Below are positions 23,426-36,023 of a stretch of DNA of 64,000 bases, piece by piece. Where the stretch lies: contig CAOLHI010001043.1 in assembly GCA_948474755.1 (NCBI GenBank), positions 124,001 to 188,000 on the forward strand, read 5' to 3'. The DNA is from Ctenosaura bakeri. Lineage: Eukaryota; Chordata; Lepidosauria; Squamata; Iguanidae. Under the pieces are notes generated by a model, which saw only the letters and a program-made list of their open reading frames with translations, did no database searches and was not told the DNA's origin. Position 1 is the stretch's first letter; every line of letters starts with the position of its first letter. The position numbers were made by a program, and so were the translations under genes.

Positions 23426-25460
23426 TTTCTTGCCATGAACTCCCTTATGGATCCAGTTCTGAAACTAGCATGGCTGAACTTTCTCCTGCAGGATGTGGCA
23501 TTATAGACATTTTTATATAAATATATAAAAGGGGGGAAAAGGCTGCTGAAAGGAAAAGCCACTTTTTCCTTCAACTTCTCTACTCTCACATCATATAGTC
23601 TTTCTGTCTTGGCTGACACAAGCTAACCATAGTAAGAAGAGGCCACCCCATATCCATTGAACCTGCCCATCCCTGGTGTAAACAGCATTTCTTTTATTTA
23701 CAGTGGTAACAGAGTTGTTGTTACTTGGAATAATTGGGTAATTGCATGTGTACACATGCTTCTTTGTGATCTGTATAGTCATTGCGTCCACTTCAGCAAC
23801 CTGAGAGGTATATCCTTCCATTTGGATCCTGTATTTTTCCACAACAACGTATCCTTTGAGAATGACAACTCCAACCATACCACCACCACATATTTACCTG
23901 CCCAGTGAGGAGAAGACAGAGGTAACTGATCTGATTTCAAATAATTACAGATATTTGGAAAGGTTTATCACTCATTCATGGACATCATTTTTATAGTTAC
24001 CCAGCTCCTGTAATTTTCTGGCATGTAACATAACAGAGAGTGTTTTAATGGTTAGAATATTGGACTGGGATTTGAGAGATGTACGCTGAACACAAGAAAG
24101 CCATGAAATTCACTACATCACCTTAAGGCAGCCACTTTCTCCTTCTACATTACATACCTGAAAGGCTTGTTGTGAAACTAAACTGGGAAGGAGGAAAGCC
24201 ATGAACATCACCTTGAGGTCACTAAAGGAAAGGTGGGATGAAAACGTAACAAAATAACAGATAGACTGGGTAATTATGCTTCACCCTTCTGAAAGAGCTC
24301 TCTGCCCCCAAGCCAGACCAAGATTCTGCCCTCATTTAATTTTGCCTCAAAAACGGAGTCTAGGTCTATACTTATTGCTGCTGCTATCTTAGGGCCGATG
24401 CTACCTTTCAAAGAATAAAACACTAATGCAGAGGTCCAACAAATACTGTGTGCTATAGGCTATACTTCAGAGGAAGGAACTGGCAAAACCACCTTGGAAT
24501 ATTCCTTGGCTAAGAACACAGACAGGGGACTTGAAGAGACATACGTACACACATCAATCAAAAGGCTTTGCCATTAGTAACAAAAAGTTCAGTAGTAATT
24601 TTGTGATTCCTGCATTCCCTTCATGTTTGTGTACCTTTCCAGTAAATCCAAACCCTTCTCATGCTCATATTTATGGAGAAATGTTTTTACTCTGCATGTT
24701 CCTATCCAAGTTCACCTTGAGAGATTAACTGCTGGACTCAAATCTGAACTACAGTAGAAACTTCCTAGCTCATCTCAGAGGCCTTTCACTTCTCTGCATC
24801 TGCCTTGCTCTTCCTGACTGTTGTTCCTTTTACCTGACTTCTTCAATTATTAACAAAGTAAAATATACAGTTTCTGAATAAAGTTGATATTTTGAGAATG
24901 TTATGTGCATACAAGTAAAGTAGCATTTCTCTTAGGCAGACAATTTCTCCCCCTAAAAAAACCAAGAGACTGTAAGTCAATTCACTAATCAGAAGTTCAC
25001 AAAGGTTAAAACATTTCAGCTTGTTCTGTGCTAAACAAAACTTAAAATTCTTGTGTAAATTAACTTTTGTAAAAAGCAGGCAAGATGCCTCTTGAATGCT
25101 AAAATGTGATACAGAAGCAATCCACAAGGGTACACTGTGTAATACCTTTCTAGGTGCCTCATTCCTCCTGTCAACCCACCACACGCATACACACACTCAC
25201 ACAGAAAACCCACCTACATTCCTGAGATGGTGAACTAGTTCTTATCTTTCTACAGTAGGTTAATTATGAAGGAATCTAGCTGGAATGGAACACAAATCAA
25301 ACCTCTCCCTTTTTATTTCCATGAAGGAATATATATTACTCCTGTAGTTTCAGTGGGAGGACATAAACAAACCAAGTCTTTAAAATCTGATTGAAAGTGA
25401 AAGGATAGTCAGCAACAAAAATATTAAGCTTAATCTAAAAGAACGAGAGACTTTAAAATG
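23426..25460. other. Mostly unassigned intronic sequence
   Basis: A short piece at 24461-24518 matches the 5S-type SINE body (TTCAGAGGAAGGAACTGGCA, 'aaaaccaccttggaatattcc'). Nothing else recognised. Confidence 0.45.
24461..24518 (+). repeat. Fragment of 5S-type SINE body
   Basis: Same body block as 4108-4215, lacking both head and tail. Confidence 0.55.
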
Positions 25461-25648
25461 AGTGGAATCTGCTGCCTCAGAGTGTAGTGGAGTCTCCTTC
25501 CTTGGAGGTTTTTAAGCGGAGGCTTGATGGCCATCTGTCGGGATTGATTTGAGGGTGTTCCTGCATGGCAGGGGGTTGGACTGGATGGCCTGTGTGGTCT
25601 CTTCCAACTCTGAATTTCTATGATTCTATGATTCTATGATTCTATGAA
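25461..25648 (+). mobile_element. CR1 LINE 3' end with 8-bp repeat tail
   Basis: Reads 'tggaggtttttaagcggagg', 'tgatggccatctgtcggga', 'cctgcatggcagggggttgg', then ends in about four copies of the ATTCTATG-type 8-mer. That tail is the CR1 hallmark in place of poly(A). Confidence 0.95.
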
Positions 25649-26177
25649 AGCCATAATTTATATATACGAACAACCTGAACAATCTGCATAAATTAAGCCA
25701 CATTATATACTCTTTACATACTCATACACATGCATTACATATTCTTTAATGAATACAAAATGTAAACTATAAATGGCCCTTATTTTTAGTTTTGTAATTT
25801 TTGAACAGTACTCTTTCTAGACAGGTGACATCAGGAGGTCTTCAATCATGTCTTACGAATCGTGCATGTATCTGTGTGTGTATGTATGGTGTTTCAATGT
25901 CTTTGCCGCCTCCAAGTAGTTAAGGCAAAGGGCTAATTCTAAAATAACATTTAGAACACACCGCAGTCTAGCTTGGGTTTTTTTTTTTCAGACTAGATCC
26001 TTCTTCCATGGCAACCCAGAGCAATTACTCCTTGAGTGCACTTCATCCTTTTCCTCCTCTGTAATAAACAACTGAAACAACTGTTCAAGTTGCAAGTGTA
26101 AGGATGAAACTAGATTTCATCTACTGTGTGCAATCAGCAACTATTCACTGGAAATGTATACTGGTAAGAATACATTA

Positions 26178-26369
26178 GAGAGCCAGCATGGTAAAGTGAT
26201 TTCAGCATTGGACTACAAGCCTGGAGACCAGGGTTTGATTCCCCTCTTGGCCACGGAAATCCACCGAGTGCCTCTGGGTCACCCAGCCCCACACTCAGCC
26301 CCAGAAAACCCTGTGATAGGGTCACCGTAAGTTGAAAATGACTTGAAGGTACACAACAACAAAAACACA
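26178..26369 (+). repeat. tRNA-derived CORE-like SINE
   Basis: Sense copy: 'gagagccagcatggtaaagtg', B box 'agggtttgattccc', shortened core, and tail 'aagttgaaaatgacttgaag' then 'cacaacaacaaaaac'. Part of the core is deleted. Confidence 0.85.
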
Positions 26370-26419
26370 CCCCTAAAAGAAGAAGGGACAATACCGTATT
26401 GACAGGAAAGCTTGGAGAA

Positions 26420-26585
26420 CCTGTGAATCTCAGAGGGTTTTCTTAAGCAAGGAATCCTCAGAGGGGGTTTTGTCAGTTCCCTTCTCTGAAATATAACCTT
26501 AAGCATTTGGAATTCATTGGTGGTCTCCCATCCAAGTACTAACTAGGGCTCACCCTGCTCAGCTTCCAAGATAGATGGGATCTGA
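26420..26585 (-). repeat. 5S rRNA-derived SINE
   Basis: At 26519-26583 the plus strand reads 'ggtggtctcccatccaagta', 'ctaactagggctcaccctgc', 'tcagcttccaagatagatgg'. This is the antisense of the 5S rRNA internal promoter half (GGAAGCTAAGCAGGGT, TAGTACTTGGATGGGAGACC). The 5S part is joined to the body 'gttttgtcagttcccttctctga' seen without its head at 4108 and 24461. The 5S portion has diverged, and it is a retroposed SINE head and not a 5S gene. Confidence 0.85.
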
Positions 26586-27905
26586 CACCTTTAGGGCATT
26601 ACCTAACCCATTAAATAATATCCAAATATTTGAGGACTCATCAGTTTCACAGACAAGCTTTGAACAACAGCAGTCACTAAACTCAACAAAAAAAAAGTTG
26701 GGAGAGTGTTGCAGATTAGTATTATCCCACCTAAACTACTTGTGAATACTAGAACATTTTTAGTATGCAGCTCAGCAGGGGAAAATTAGTGCCATCTGAG
26801 CTCAGCTGGCAAACCATGGATGGTCATTAAGTAATTCCATGCAAGTAGGAAGTCTGGTCTCCTAGGTTACTTGAGGAAGCTTTGGAAGTTCAGCTACTCT
26901 GTCAGCTGAACGCTGAACACAGTGAGGTACCATGCACAAAGCAGCCTGTTGCAGGCCTCCATTCAGACTGCTTCTTCCACATGAAGGGTCTTGCAGCAAA
27001 GTACTGCCACTGCAGGGACAGAACAATGAAAGCCACCTTGTGAATAGTGAGTTACACATACATATTATGCACAGAGGGCCCAGGCATGCACTGAAATTAT
27101 GCTGCTGCAGGTTTCCTGAAGTGACACACAACTTTGATTAAGTGAAGAATACTCACAACAACCAGGGAATGAGCAGGAAGCAGATAGTTAAGCAGAAGGG
27201 ATATGGGCTCAATGAATGAGCCTTACAGACCTGAATTTTCCAGTCTGTATCTAAGTGAATGGGTGTCTATTTTTGTTTTACAAATGGGAGCTGGCAGAGC
27301 TGTGTTTTTTATTGTCGTATTTTAATTGCTGTTTTAGTTAATTGTAATTTATTTTTATTGTTTCACATTTTTACCTGTTAACTGCCTTCAGGGGACTTTG
27401 CCTTGAAATGTGGTACAAAACTATTTTAAATCAATAAATAATACAAATTAGTGCCTAGATGTAAAGCTTTCTTCTGGGAGCTCCATTTAAGTGGCTCTAA
27501 ATTTGCTAAAAGAAACAAACAAACCAATCCATTTGGACATATTTATGATCCTTCAAGGAGCATGTTTTAATTTGCCAAATACTTCATCATCCTTAACTCT
27601 GTCTTCTCAATGATTCTGTAAGGTAGGACTATCATTTTCTTTTAACAGACTAAGGAACTGAATCTATAGGTGAAGTGGGATTTCAATCTCTCAAATACAA
27701 CTGCTGTCTCAAATACAGTTGCTCTTAAAGAGAAAACTCTCTAAAACTAACCAACATATAGCAAGCTAAGTTTTGTTAACAGAACATGATGGTCTGTATA
27801 TGTCTGTGATGTCTGCATATGTCTAAGTTACCAGACTGTGACTTGAACCTTTGTATAACATAACACATACATGTGTGTCAAACTAAGGCTCAGTTATGCC
27901 CCAGG
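26586..27905. other. Unassigned sequence with a LINE-like tail
   Basis: 27330-27450 resembles a plus-strand L2-like 3' tail ('ttgccttgaaatgtggtaca' then 'tcaataaataa'). Nothing else recognised. Confidence 0.4.
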
Positions 27906-27907
27906 TA

Positions 27908-28158
27908 CAGTAGAGTCCCGGTTATCCGACACTCGGTAATCCGACACTCCGGATTAACCGGCGTCGCGACGGCCTGGGGGCGTGGCTGTGGGCATTTCTG
28001 CGCCCCCCGACACGCCCCGACATGCCCCCAGGCCCGCCCCGACACGCCCCTGACACGCCCCCAAAATGGCGGCCGCCACGGGAGTCTGGGTAATTCGACC
28101 TTTTCAGTTATCCGATGCTGCAGCCGCCCGTTTGCGTCGGATAACTGGGACTCTACTG
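27908..28158. mobile_element. Tigger/pogo-like MITE, GC-rich (251 bp)
   Basis: Terminal inverted repeats CAGTAGAGTCCCGGTTATCC and GGATAACTGGGACTCTACTG, with TA on both sides (27906-27907, 28159-28160). The 'ttatccgac' ends are typical of Tigger elements. The centre holds 'gacacgcccc' repeated several times and 'ggcggccgccacggg', making a GC island inside AT-rich DNA. Confidence 0.93.
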
Positions 28159-28160
28159 TA

Positions 28161-29710
28161 CTTATGTCCTCTGTCACTAACAGCAGATTCCACAACCACC
28201 CTATTTAGACTATGCAACTGCTTCTGGATCTAATCCTTTATTGCCTGCTTGGCTCTTGGCATTTGCCTGGCTTTGGCTATGCACCTATCTTTACTAGAAA
28301 TTTTGAACCTTGTTTGGAGACTATAGCTCTCAGAATACTGCATTCAACATGATCATTGACCACACTGATTCCAATTCTGGGAGCTATAGTTCCTAAAATA
28401 ATTAATCCTAGCTCTGTTTGGCCCCCGTGGTCTTGTTTGTTGCTACCAAATTCAGTCTGCACCTGTTTTGTCCAATACGCCTGGTCCTGGTTACTTGGAC
28501 ATAACTAGCTTCCCTGTCAGAGTGAGATCCAACACAAGGCAATACTTTGACACAAATGCAAAACAACACAAGCTTTTCCACTTAACAAAATTCAAGCTAT
28601 CCAACAGCAAACATTTAGCATCCTTCCATGACCATGATTGCCCTTCAAAAGTAATCTTTGTTTGTTCCTCTCATTGTGTGTGGCCAGTGTGGCAATAACA
28701 TATTCATGTTCTCTACTCAAAACATTTTTTTAAAAAAAAATAGAAGTCTTTTGGGGGTGTTGCACAAAGGAACTACATAAACATATCGCTTTCAGGATAT
28801 CAGAAACAAAATCTTGTATGACTGGATTGAACAAGCAGCTGTATTCTGCACCAGGGCTACTCCAAGTGGTAGTCTGTGGACTAGTGCCAGTCCAGGGAAA
28901 GTTTCCAGGAAAGTGAGAAACAGGTGTAGCCAAAGGGCACAGTTACAGTACAAATTTGATAGTAAAAGAAGCACTGCTCTGTATCACTAAGTCATAGCAT
29001 ACGTAGATAGTCGCTTCCACCTCACAGTTTCTTGCGTTTAAGTTGGTACCCTGATCCTGACATCTGTTCCAGCATGTGGCTGTCCTACTGCAGATGAGCA
29101 AATGATTTCTGCCAGTCTACAGCAACAAGTGGTCCCTTGGTGTGTAATACTGATAAAAGAGTTCTCTAGGCTGAGGAGGCTGTGTTATTAATACAGATTC
29201 GCAGCATAACTGACTACATAAGTTGGCATCTTGAAAATTTCAGTTTTCACTTGAAGCTGCAAAAGAAAAGAAAGCCAGATCCCAAAATCTGCTAAACATT
29301 CACAAAACAGAGCAGATATGTATAATACTTTAAGGCGCCAGGGACAGAAATCTTCCACTCTACACTTCTCTAAATGCTTCCATGCAAACTCCTTTCACTG
29401 TCTTTCAGCAATTATAACCATCAACGTAAACCCACATTTCCTAAAGAAAAACAGCAGCCATATTAATATATGATGATCAGAGCCAGGAATTCTACAGCTG
29501 CAGTTTTTGGGGCATAAAGATGCAATGAAGGGAAAAGATTAATTAGACAGGTTTCCCATCTCTCACATAGCTGTGATAGGTCCAAGAGTTTGACAGGCTA
29601 TCAGCCCAAAAGAAGAACGTCTGCCTAGAAGAGACAAGTGTAGATAAGATACGGAGACTGCAATCCTATGCACACCTACTTGAAAATAAGTCTTATTCAA
29701 GTTTGTAGGC
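28161..29710. other. Unassigned sequence
   Basis: A small imperfect hairpin at about 28318-28400 ('tagctctcagaat' / 'attctgggagctata') is visible. Nothing else recognised. Confidence 0.4.
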
Positions 29711-29956
29711 ATTGTTGTTGTTGTTGTTGTCATCAAGTCATTTCTAACTTATGGTGACCCTAAGACAAACCCATCATGGGTTTTTCTTGGCACAATTTGT
29801 TTGGTGGGGAGGTGGCCATTGCTTTCCTCTAAGGCTGAAAGTGTGTGACTTGCCCAAGGTCACTGAGTGGGCTTCCACGGCCAAGTGGGGATTTAAACCC
29901 TAGTTTCTCAGTATCGAAGTGCAACATTTAAACCACTATACCACACTAACTCTCAT
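29711..29956 (-). repeat. tRNA-derived CORE-like SINE
   Basis: Antisense copy starting with a (GTT)n tail, then 'catcaagtcatttctaactt', core 'gacttgcccaaggtcactga', and tRNA-like end 'ttaaaccactataccacact'. Confidence 0.88.
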
Positions 29957-31972
29957 TACTTCTTAGCAAACAGGCTCAGGATTCCAGGATGGCTTATCCA
30001 AATATTATTTTTTCTTGAATATATTTTTCCTCCTTTCCACTCAACCTGCCACTATTGGGAAAAAGATGGACTGTAAATACAATGTGAAATGCAAACAAAA
30101 AAACAAATGGAACCTGGCTTGATAGTTGCTTTCTTCTGCTGACCACTCCACTTCCCAAGTTAGGTTGTTTTCATGTAGAGAAAACTTCTAATATACTTCT
30201 TTTGTACAGGAGACATGTGTATGTGGCTGTATATAATACTGTGCTATTTTTAAATGCTTTCTAATTATCTAACTATATCTAATATTGAATTATCTAACTA
30301 TATCTAATATTGAATTCTGACATTTTTAAAACAAAGATTTAAAATAATGTTATTTTTATTAACACAGTACTACAGTTATATGTGATCTTGAACCATGAAA
30401 TGATTGGCAGCAATTTGTGTATATTTGTAGTGGCTTTTTTTTGGAGGGAAAAATACAGAAAATATCCATGAAGGTATTTCTCAGATCACACAGTTCATTT
30501 GCCTATAGAAGCACAAAGCTAAGAATCCACGGGCAGTAAATACAACTGGACCGTTGTAGATCTCAAAAGGAAAATAAGTTCAGTTTAGAAATCTATGGAA
30601 GTCAGGAATGTTTGACAGCTTTTATTCTGAAGAAAATTGTAATCCAAAGGGTGGTATTCAGTTACTGGTGGACACCCCAAAATCAGAGCTCGCCACAAAG
30701 ATGTGCTTTCTTAGCTTTCCATGCTTCTGTGAATGCATGACCATAACTCTCTTCCTCTTCCTACAACCTCTTCATAGAACATAACAGCTGTCTTAAGCCT
30801 GCTGCAAACATTTTCCACATTGGAACAACAGCTGCAGCCACAACATCTTCCTCAGAACATAATTAAATGCTAACGATAATGACATGCTATGATAACTGTG
30901 CTGCAAGTCTGCATGAGGAATTTGAAACCCACTGACCTTTCACTAAGAGATGTCACATTGCTTCAATTCTTAAACAAAGTACTTCAAGGAATCAAGAGGT
31001 CTGTTAGCAGTTAACAGATCTTAGAATTATTTCTTGTAAAGGATTCTGCCAGTGGCATCATTTTTGGTCATCTCTGGAATGTACTTGGGAAAGAATGACA
31101 CTAAGCAGGGAAGAAATTATGCTTTGACATGTCTTGATTTTGCATCTACATATTGACAAGCATAGTCCCAGGATATGACTCTTGACTGACCCAATGGTCA
31201 ATCAGCAGCAGTTCTACGTGCCTTGCAGCAACAGTCCATACACTGATGGATGCAGAGTACAAAACTGGTAAGAGGGAAAACTGTGGCATCCCCAACATAG
31301 AAAGTTTGTATGCTGAGTGAGGAACAGAAGTATGAAGAATCCTGCCATCATCATTAAATGAGAAAGCCAGCTGGAAAGTACTCATCACCAGTTCCATGCT
31401 GACAGATGCTTCTTACCAGCATTTTTTCCCCTCATCCACCAATAGCCTTTCAACACTGCCAAGATACATGCAACAAACTGGATACCAAAAAGGACTTCTC
31501 AGGCATGTCACCAGTGCTGTAGCATTCACAGCTAACAGAGAAAATGGGGATCCCAATCAGAATGCTCCATGCACAGCAAAGGAAGAATTATGGTATGAGT
31601 AAGCTCAGAGCTTCAATAACTTCCCTCAAGAATCCCCCCTGCCATTTCTCAGTCTACTGTGTACGCAGTATTATCCACAACAGTGTATTCCATAAATTAG
31701 CCACATGGAGAATATGGGTTATCTTGAGCACCCAGCCAGGGTAACTGGGGAGAGAATAACTGCGGCATCTTCACAACCAAATAAAATGATGATGGGGTTT
31801 TGATACCACTTATCCAGGTCTCATACAGGTTACTTTTGAGTTACAACTCTCAGAATTCCCCAGTAACCACAACAGAAATTTTGTAGTTGAAAATGTAATT
31901 TTTTCAGTCTCTGCACTTGTTTTATCAGGAGGCCAAATACTATAGATATGCCACACATGAACCCCAAAAATC
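29957..31972. other. Unassigned sequence with a 25-bp tandem duplication
   Basis: 30263-30287 is repeated exactly at 30288-30312 (unit beginning 'aattatctaactatatctaa'). No other element recognised. Confidence 0.5.
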
Positions 31973-32062
31973 ACAGAATCACAGAGGTGAAAGGTACCAG
32001 AAGGACCACTTCATCCAACTCCTTACCATGTGAGAATATACAACTAAAAACCTCCTAAGAAA
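31973..32062 (-). mobile_element. CR1 LINE 3' fragment, old
   Basis: Reads 'tcacagaatcacagagg', 'ttcatccaactccttaccat', 'aaaacctcct'; a diverged form of the CR1 3' end. Confidence 0.7.
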
Positions 32063-32171
32063 TAGGTCCTTCATGCAGAAGGCACACCTAGCCACCAAGG
32101 CTGAAAACCACAGTCAGTCTTGTTTAATTAAGGTATTTATCTGAAAGGTAGCAAGATCAGTATTTGTGTCA

Positions 32172-33002
32172 TAAAATCTTAAAACTGGAAGGGGTTACAA
32201 AGGCTCTCTAGTCCAGCTCCCTGCCATGCAGCAATACACAACTAAAGCACTCTTGAAAGATGGCTATACAGTCGACCTTTGGTATCTGCTAGGATTTGGT
32301 TCCAAGACAACCCATGGATACCAACAACCGTGGATGTGCAAGTCCCATTATGTATGATGGCATCCCTTATAGAAAATGGCAAAATCAAGGTTTGTTTTTT
32401 TGGATTTTTAAAAAATATTTTCAAGCTGTGGTTGGTTAAATCCATGGATACAGAATCTGCAGATAAGAAGGGCCGGCTGTATACGCTCTGCCTAACAACC
32501 TCCAAAGGAAGAGAGTGCACAATGCTTCAAGGCAGTCTATTCCACCACTGACATACTCTTACTGTCAGGAAACTCTTTGTAATATTCAGGTGGAATCTCT
32601 TGTAGCTTGAATCCACAGTTTTCCCTCTACCACTCTACATTGCATCTCTCAGCATATAAACTGTTGCTGCAAGGCAAGTAGAATTTCTGTTGTCTGATTT
32701 TTGGGTCTGTTTCTTGTGATTCATGTCCTAGTCTCTGAAGCATCAGAAAACAAGCTTGTTCCATTCACTACATCACATCCTTTCAACTTGTTGATGACAG
32801 CTATCCTATCACATCAGTCTTTATTTCTCCAAGCTAAAACATACCTGGCTCCCTTAACTGTTCCTCAAAGGGCTTGGTTTCCAGACATTTCACCATTTTG
32901 GTCACCCTCCTCTGGGCACATTCTAGCTTTTCAATACTCTTCCTGAATTGTGGTGCCTAGAACTGATCACAGTGTTCCAGGTGAGGTCTGATCAAAGCAG
33001 TC
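32172..33002 (-). mobile_element. CR1 LINE 3' part, split by a Tigger-like element
   Basis: The CR1 3' end ('ctagtccagctccctgccat', 'actaaagcactcttgaaaga') stops at 32266 and resumes at 32482 with 'taacaacctccaaaggaaga', 'tattccaccactgaca', through to 'tcacagtgttccaggtgagg'. The gap is exactly filled by the element at 32269-32479. The copy is old and has no intact frame. Confidence 0.88.
32269..32479. mobile_element. Tigger-like non-autonomous element nested in CR1 (211 bp)
   Basis: Ends CAGTCGACCTTTGGTATCTG and CAGATAAGAAGGGCCGGCTG are inverted repeats; TA flanks each side (32267-32268, 32480-32481). The interior 'tccatggata...ggttggttaaat' is of the Tigger/MER2 kind. Confidence 0.9.
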
Positions 33003-35558
33003 TCATATATAGTCAGAACTCTGGTTCATCTAGATCAGTGCTGCCTATTCTGACTGGCAAGGGCTCAAGCAAAAGTCTTCCCAGATTACCACCAAACTTC
33101 CTTTAACTGGAGAGAAACACTGAGAGAAAGGACCTAGCAATTTCACTACAGCAGATCACACTTTGTCAAACTGAGCCACGGCTCTTCACAAGGCTGAAAC
33201 TATTCCACAATGGCAGAGATGGGGAAGAAAAAGAGTCTGTGATCCATATCAAATGATGATTTTTTTTTTTTTTGGATGTACAACCAGTGGCACAAAGCAG
33301 ATCTTTTGGTCACATCTGGCCAATAGCCACACAGGTTTCTTTTAACATGACCAAAACTGAAATTGACCTTTTCATGCTATTGTTCAATACACATTCTATA
33401 GAACTTTTACATTCAGTTTTGAAAAGCAGTTTCTCTTGCCCCCTCTCACCTCTCAATAAAAAAGATTCAGGAGCAGCTTGCAATCCAATACAAGAAAATT
33501 CATATCAGAAAGGAAAGTTTAAAAATCTCCAACCAAGGAAGAGATCCTCCACTATACTTTCCAAGACCAGCAATCCTCATTTTTAGGTATCTGCATGCAG
33601 AGTTTTCCCCTTGGACAGCATCAAAGCAGACAGCATGTTATCTTTGTAAATAAACACAAAGAAAAATATAACAGTACAAATCACATTGTAAACAAGAAAA
33701 AAAGGCAATTGTCAGCCAAACAAAAAGCACATGATTGTCTGTTATTATCTTGTCATTCTATCCAGTCATGATTGTGTTGGAAATTAAAATAATACATTAT
33801 TTTCTTTCCAGCACTGTGTCCCAACAGTCTGCTATCAGAGAGAGGGAATGGTGACATCTTGGCCCTAAAACTGCCATCCTTATCAGTTCACCAGGCATCA
33901 AATCTGACCTCTATTAGGAGTCATGGCAAAATATTTCTGTTTTCCTAGCTTTTTAGTAATTTTTAGTTCAATTTTTAGCTGTTAATGAAGAGAAAATACT
34001 ATGTTTTTTAAATTGTTAATGGGTTCTTATTATTTTCATCTTTACAGCATCAGCTACCTTGAAAATATTTTACTAAAAGGCAAGATATAAATGTTTCAAA
34101 TAAGGAAACAGTTCCATACTACCTGCAGTTACTGGGTTCCTATCACATATGACCCACCTTGCTCCACTTCATACTATACAGCAAACTGCTTATAAAATTG
34201 AAAAAGGTTAAAAAGTAGTTTATAATTTTTTTTACAACTGCCTTTCAAAAATTGCCAAGAAACAATGAGAGATAATGATGAGAATCAGAAGTCACTCTGC
34301 TGATAACATTTTTAGCAAATTGCTGCTGGATTTCTGGTTTGGTAATCAGAGCTTTGCAATGACTGCTGCACTCATGACTCAATTTTGTGGCCACACTCTC
34401 ATTTGATAAATAGGACTGCCATATGGTTGGCTAAGGAAATCAAAAAGGCAGAGAGTGCTGGGCCAGGGAGATGCAGGTTCACATCTGCATTAAGAATTAC
34501 CCCATCAGTATTTCCCAGCCTAATCAACAGTCTGGGAGGAAAGGTAAGTTATAAAATTAATAATGAATTAAAATAAAATTTGTATGGAGATCTCTGTTGA
34601 ATGAAAAAGAGGACAAGGGAAAATCCCATCTTGAGTATGTCTAACATTATTCTGTGAATTCTGGCTTGGATGAAAAACCCTGCATTTTTAGAAACTGCCA
34701 CTTGTTTTGCAAATGGTAACAGTTTCTTGCCCAAAGAATGTACATGGCAGATAGAAAAATCAAGTTTGACTTTGTTGCTAACCAAAAAATGCTATCTATT
34801 TGCTTTATCAAGATACAAAGACCTTATGGATCAAATCACAAGAAATCAGCTTGCACCAAATCAAACAGCTGTGTTTGCCTAGTGAACCTGCACAAGTTGT
34901 AATCTTATACCCTAACACAGCTCGGTAAGAAATATTCCAAAACCACACTAAACCTTTCTTGCTCCTTTTGCACAGCACAGTTCCTAAGGCATAGCAGTAG
35001 TATTTTTCACCCAGTAGACTTTTGATTCTGGTCCAGCTATAGTAATGGAACAGTTGTCTGGGTAGCAGAACTAGCTTACTCCACTCCTCTTTAGGTTTAG
35101 ATCTAATTTTAATAAAGTTATGACATTTGTTTCATGCTTTCAGGTTTTGAAATCATTTCACATGTACTATCTAGTTGTAATCCTTCCAACAACCAAGGAA
35201 GAAAAATCACTATTATTATCTTGTACATTGAAAGGGAGAGGGACTGATGCTATGTCACTTGTCTAAGACAACCTAGTAAGTTAATGACTAACACAATGTT
35301 CAAATTAGGGGTTTTCTCATTCATAACTTACATGACACAGGTCACAAGGTGCTCAAAAGATGTTTGTTTATTGATAGAAAAGCTAAACATGAACTTAAGC
35401 CACATAAGCCTCTTAAGGCCTTCTTCAGAGGACTATATAAAATCGTAAAAGGTAAACACATAATCGGATATCACATTGCTTAAGATCATTATTACATTTA
35501 TGTATTGCCAATTCAGAAATTTCTAAAGTTTAATTCTAAGCAGGTGAATGCATGGTAG
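33003..35558. other. Unassigned sequence
   Basis: T-rich run near 33260-33271; 34050-34105 looks like a worn LINE tail ('aaaggcaagatataaatg'). No gene or clear repeat otherwise. Confidence 0.4.
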
Positions 35559-35822
35559 AGGTCCAGTGTGGTGTAGTAATGTGAACACTAGACTATGACT
35601 TTGGAGGCCAGGGTCCAAACACCTGCTAAGCCAAGGAAACCTACAGGGTGATCCTGGAGAAGTCATAATCTCTCAGCAGCCTCAAAGGAAGGCAAAGGCA
35701 AACCCCTTCTGAACAAATCTTGCTGAGAAAACACCATGATAGTTTGCTGAGAAAACCCCATGACAGGTTTGCCTTAGGGTCGCCATAATTTGGAACTGAC
35801 TTGAAGACACACAAAACAACAT
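35559..35822 (+). repeat. tRNA-derived CORE-like SINE with an internal duplication
   Basis: Sense copy: 'ccagtgtggtgtagtaatg', 'gaggccagggtccaaacac', 'gtgatcctggagaagtcat', tail 'gacttgaagacacacaaaac'. The block 'tgctgagaaaacaccatga' occurs twice (about 35720 and 35744). Confidence 0.85.
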
Positions 35823-36023
35823 ATACAGGCTGTACAGTTTCATCTGCGAATTGCATTGGATGTGCCTCAGTTTTTAGGTCGTTTAATTTATAACTCAGTC
35901 TTCTAAGTACTACTCTATAGCTCAGAAACCAAGAGTGCAATCCTGCACATATTTTACATGGGAGTAAATTCAACTAAATCACTGGGGCTTAACTTTAAAG
36001 AATGACTGCAAACTTTCCAAATT

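Noticed and set aside
26519..26583. 5S rRNA gene
   Set aside because: Only the 3' two-thirds of 5S is present, it is diverged, and it is fused to a SINE body.
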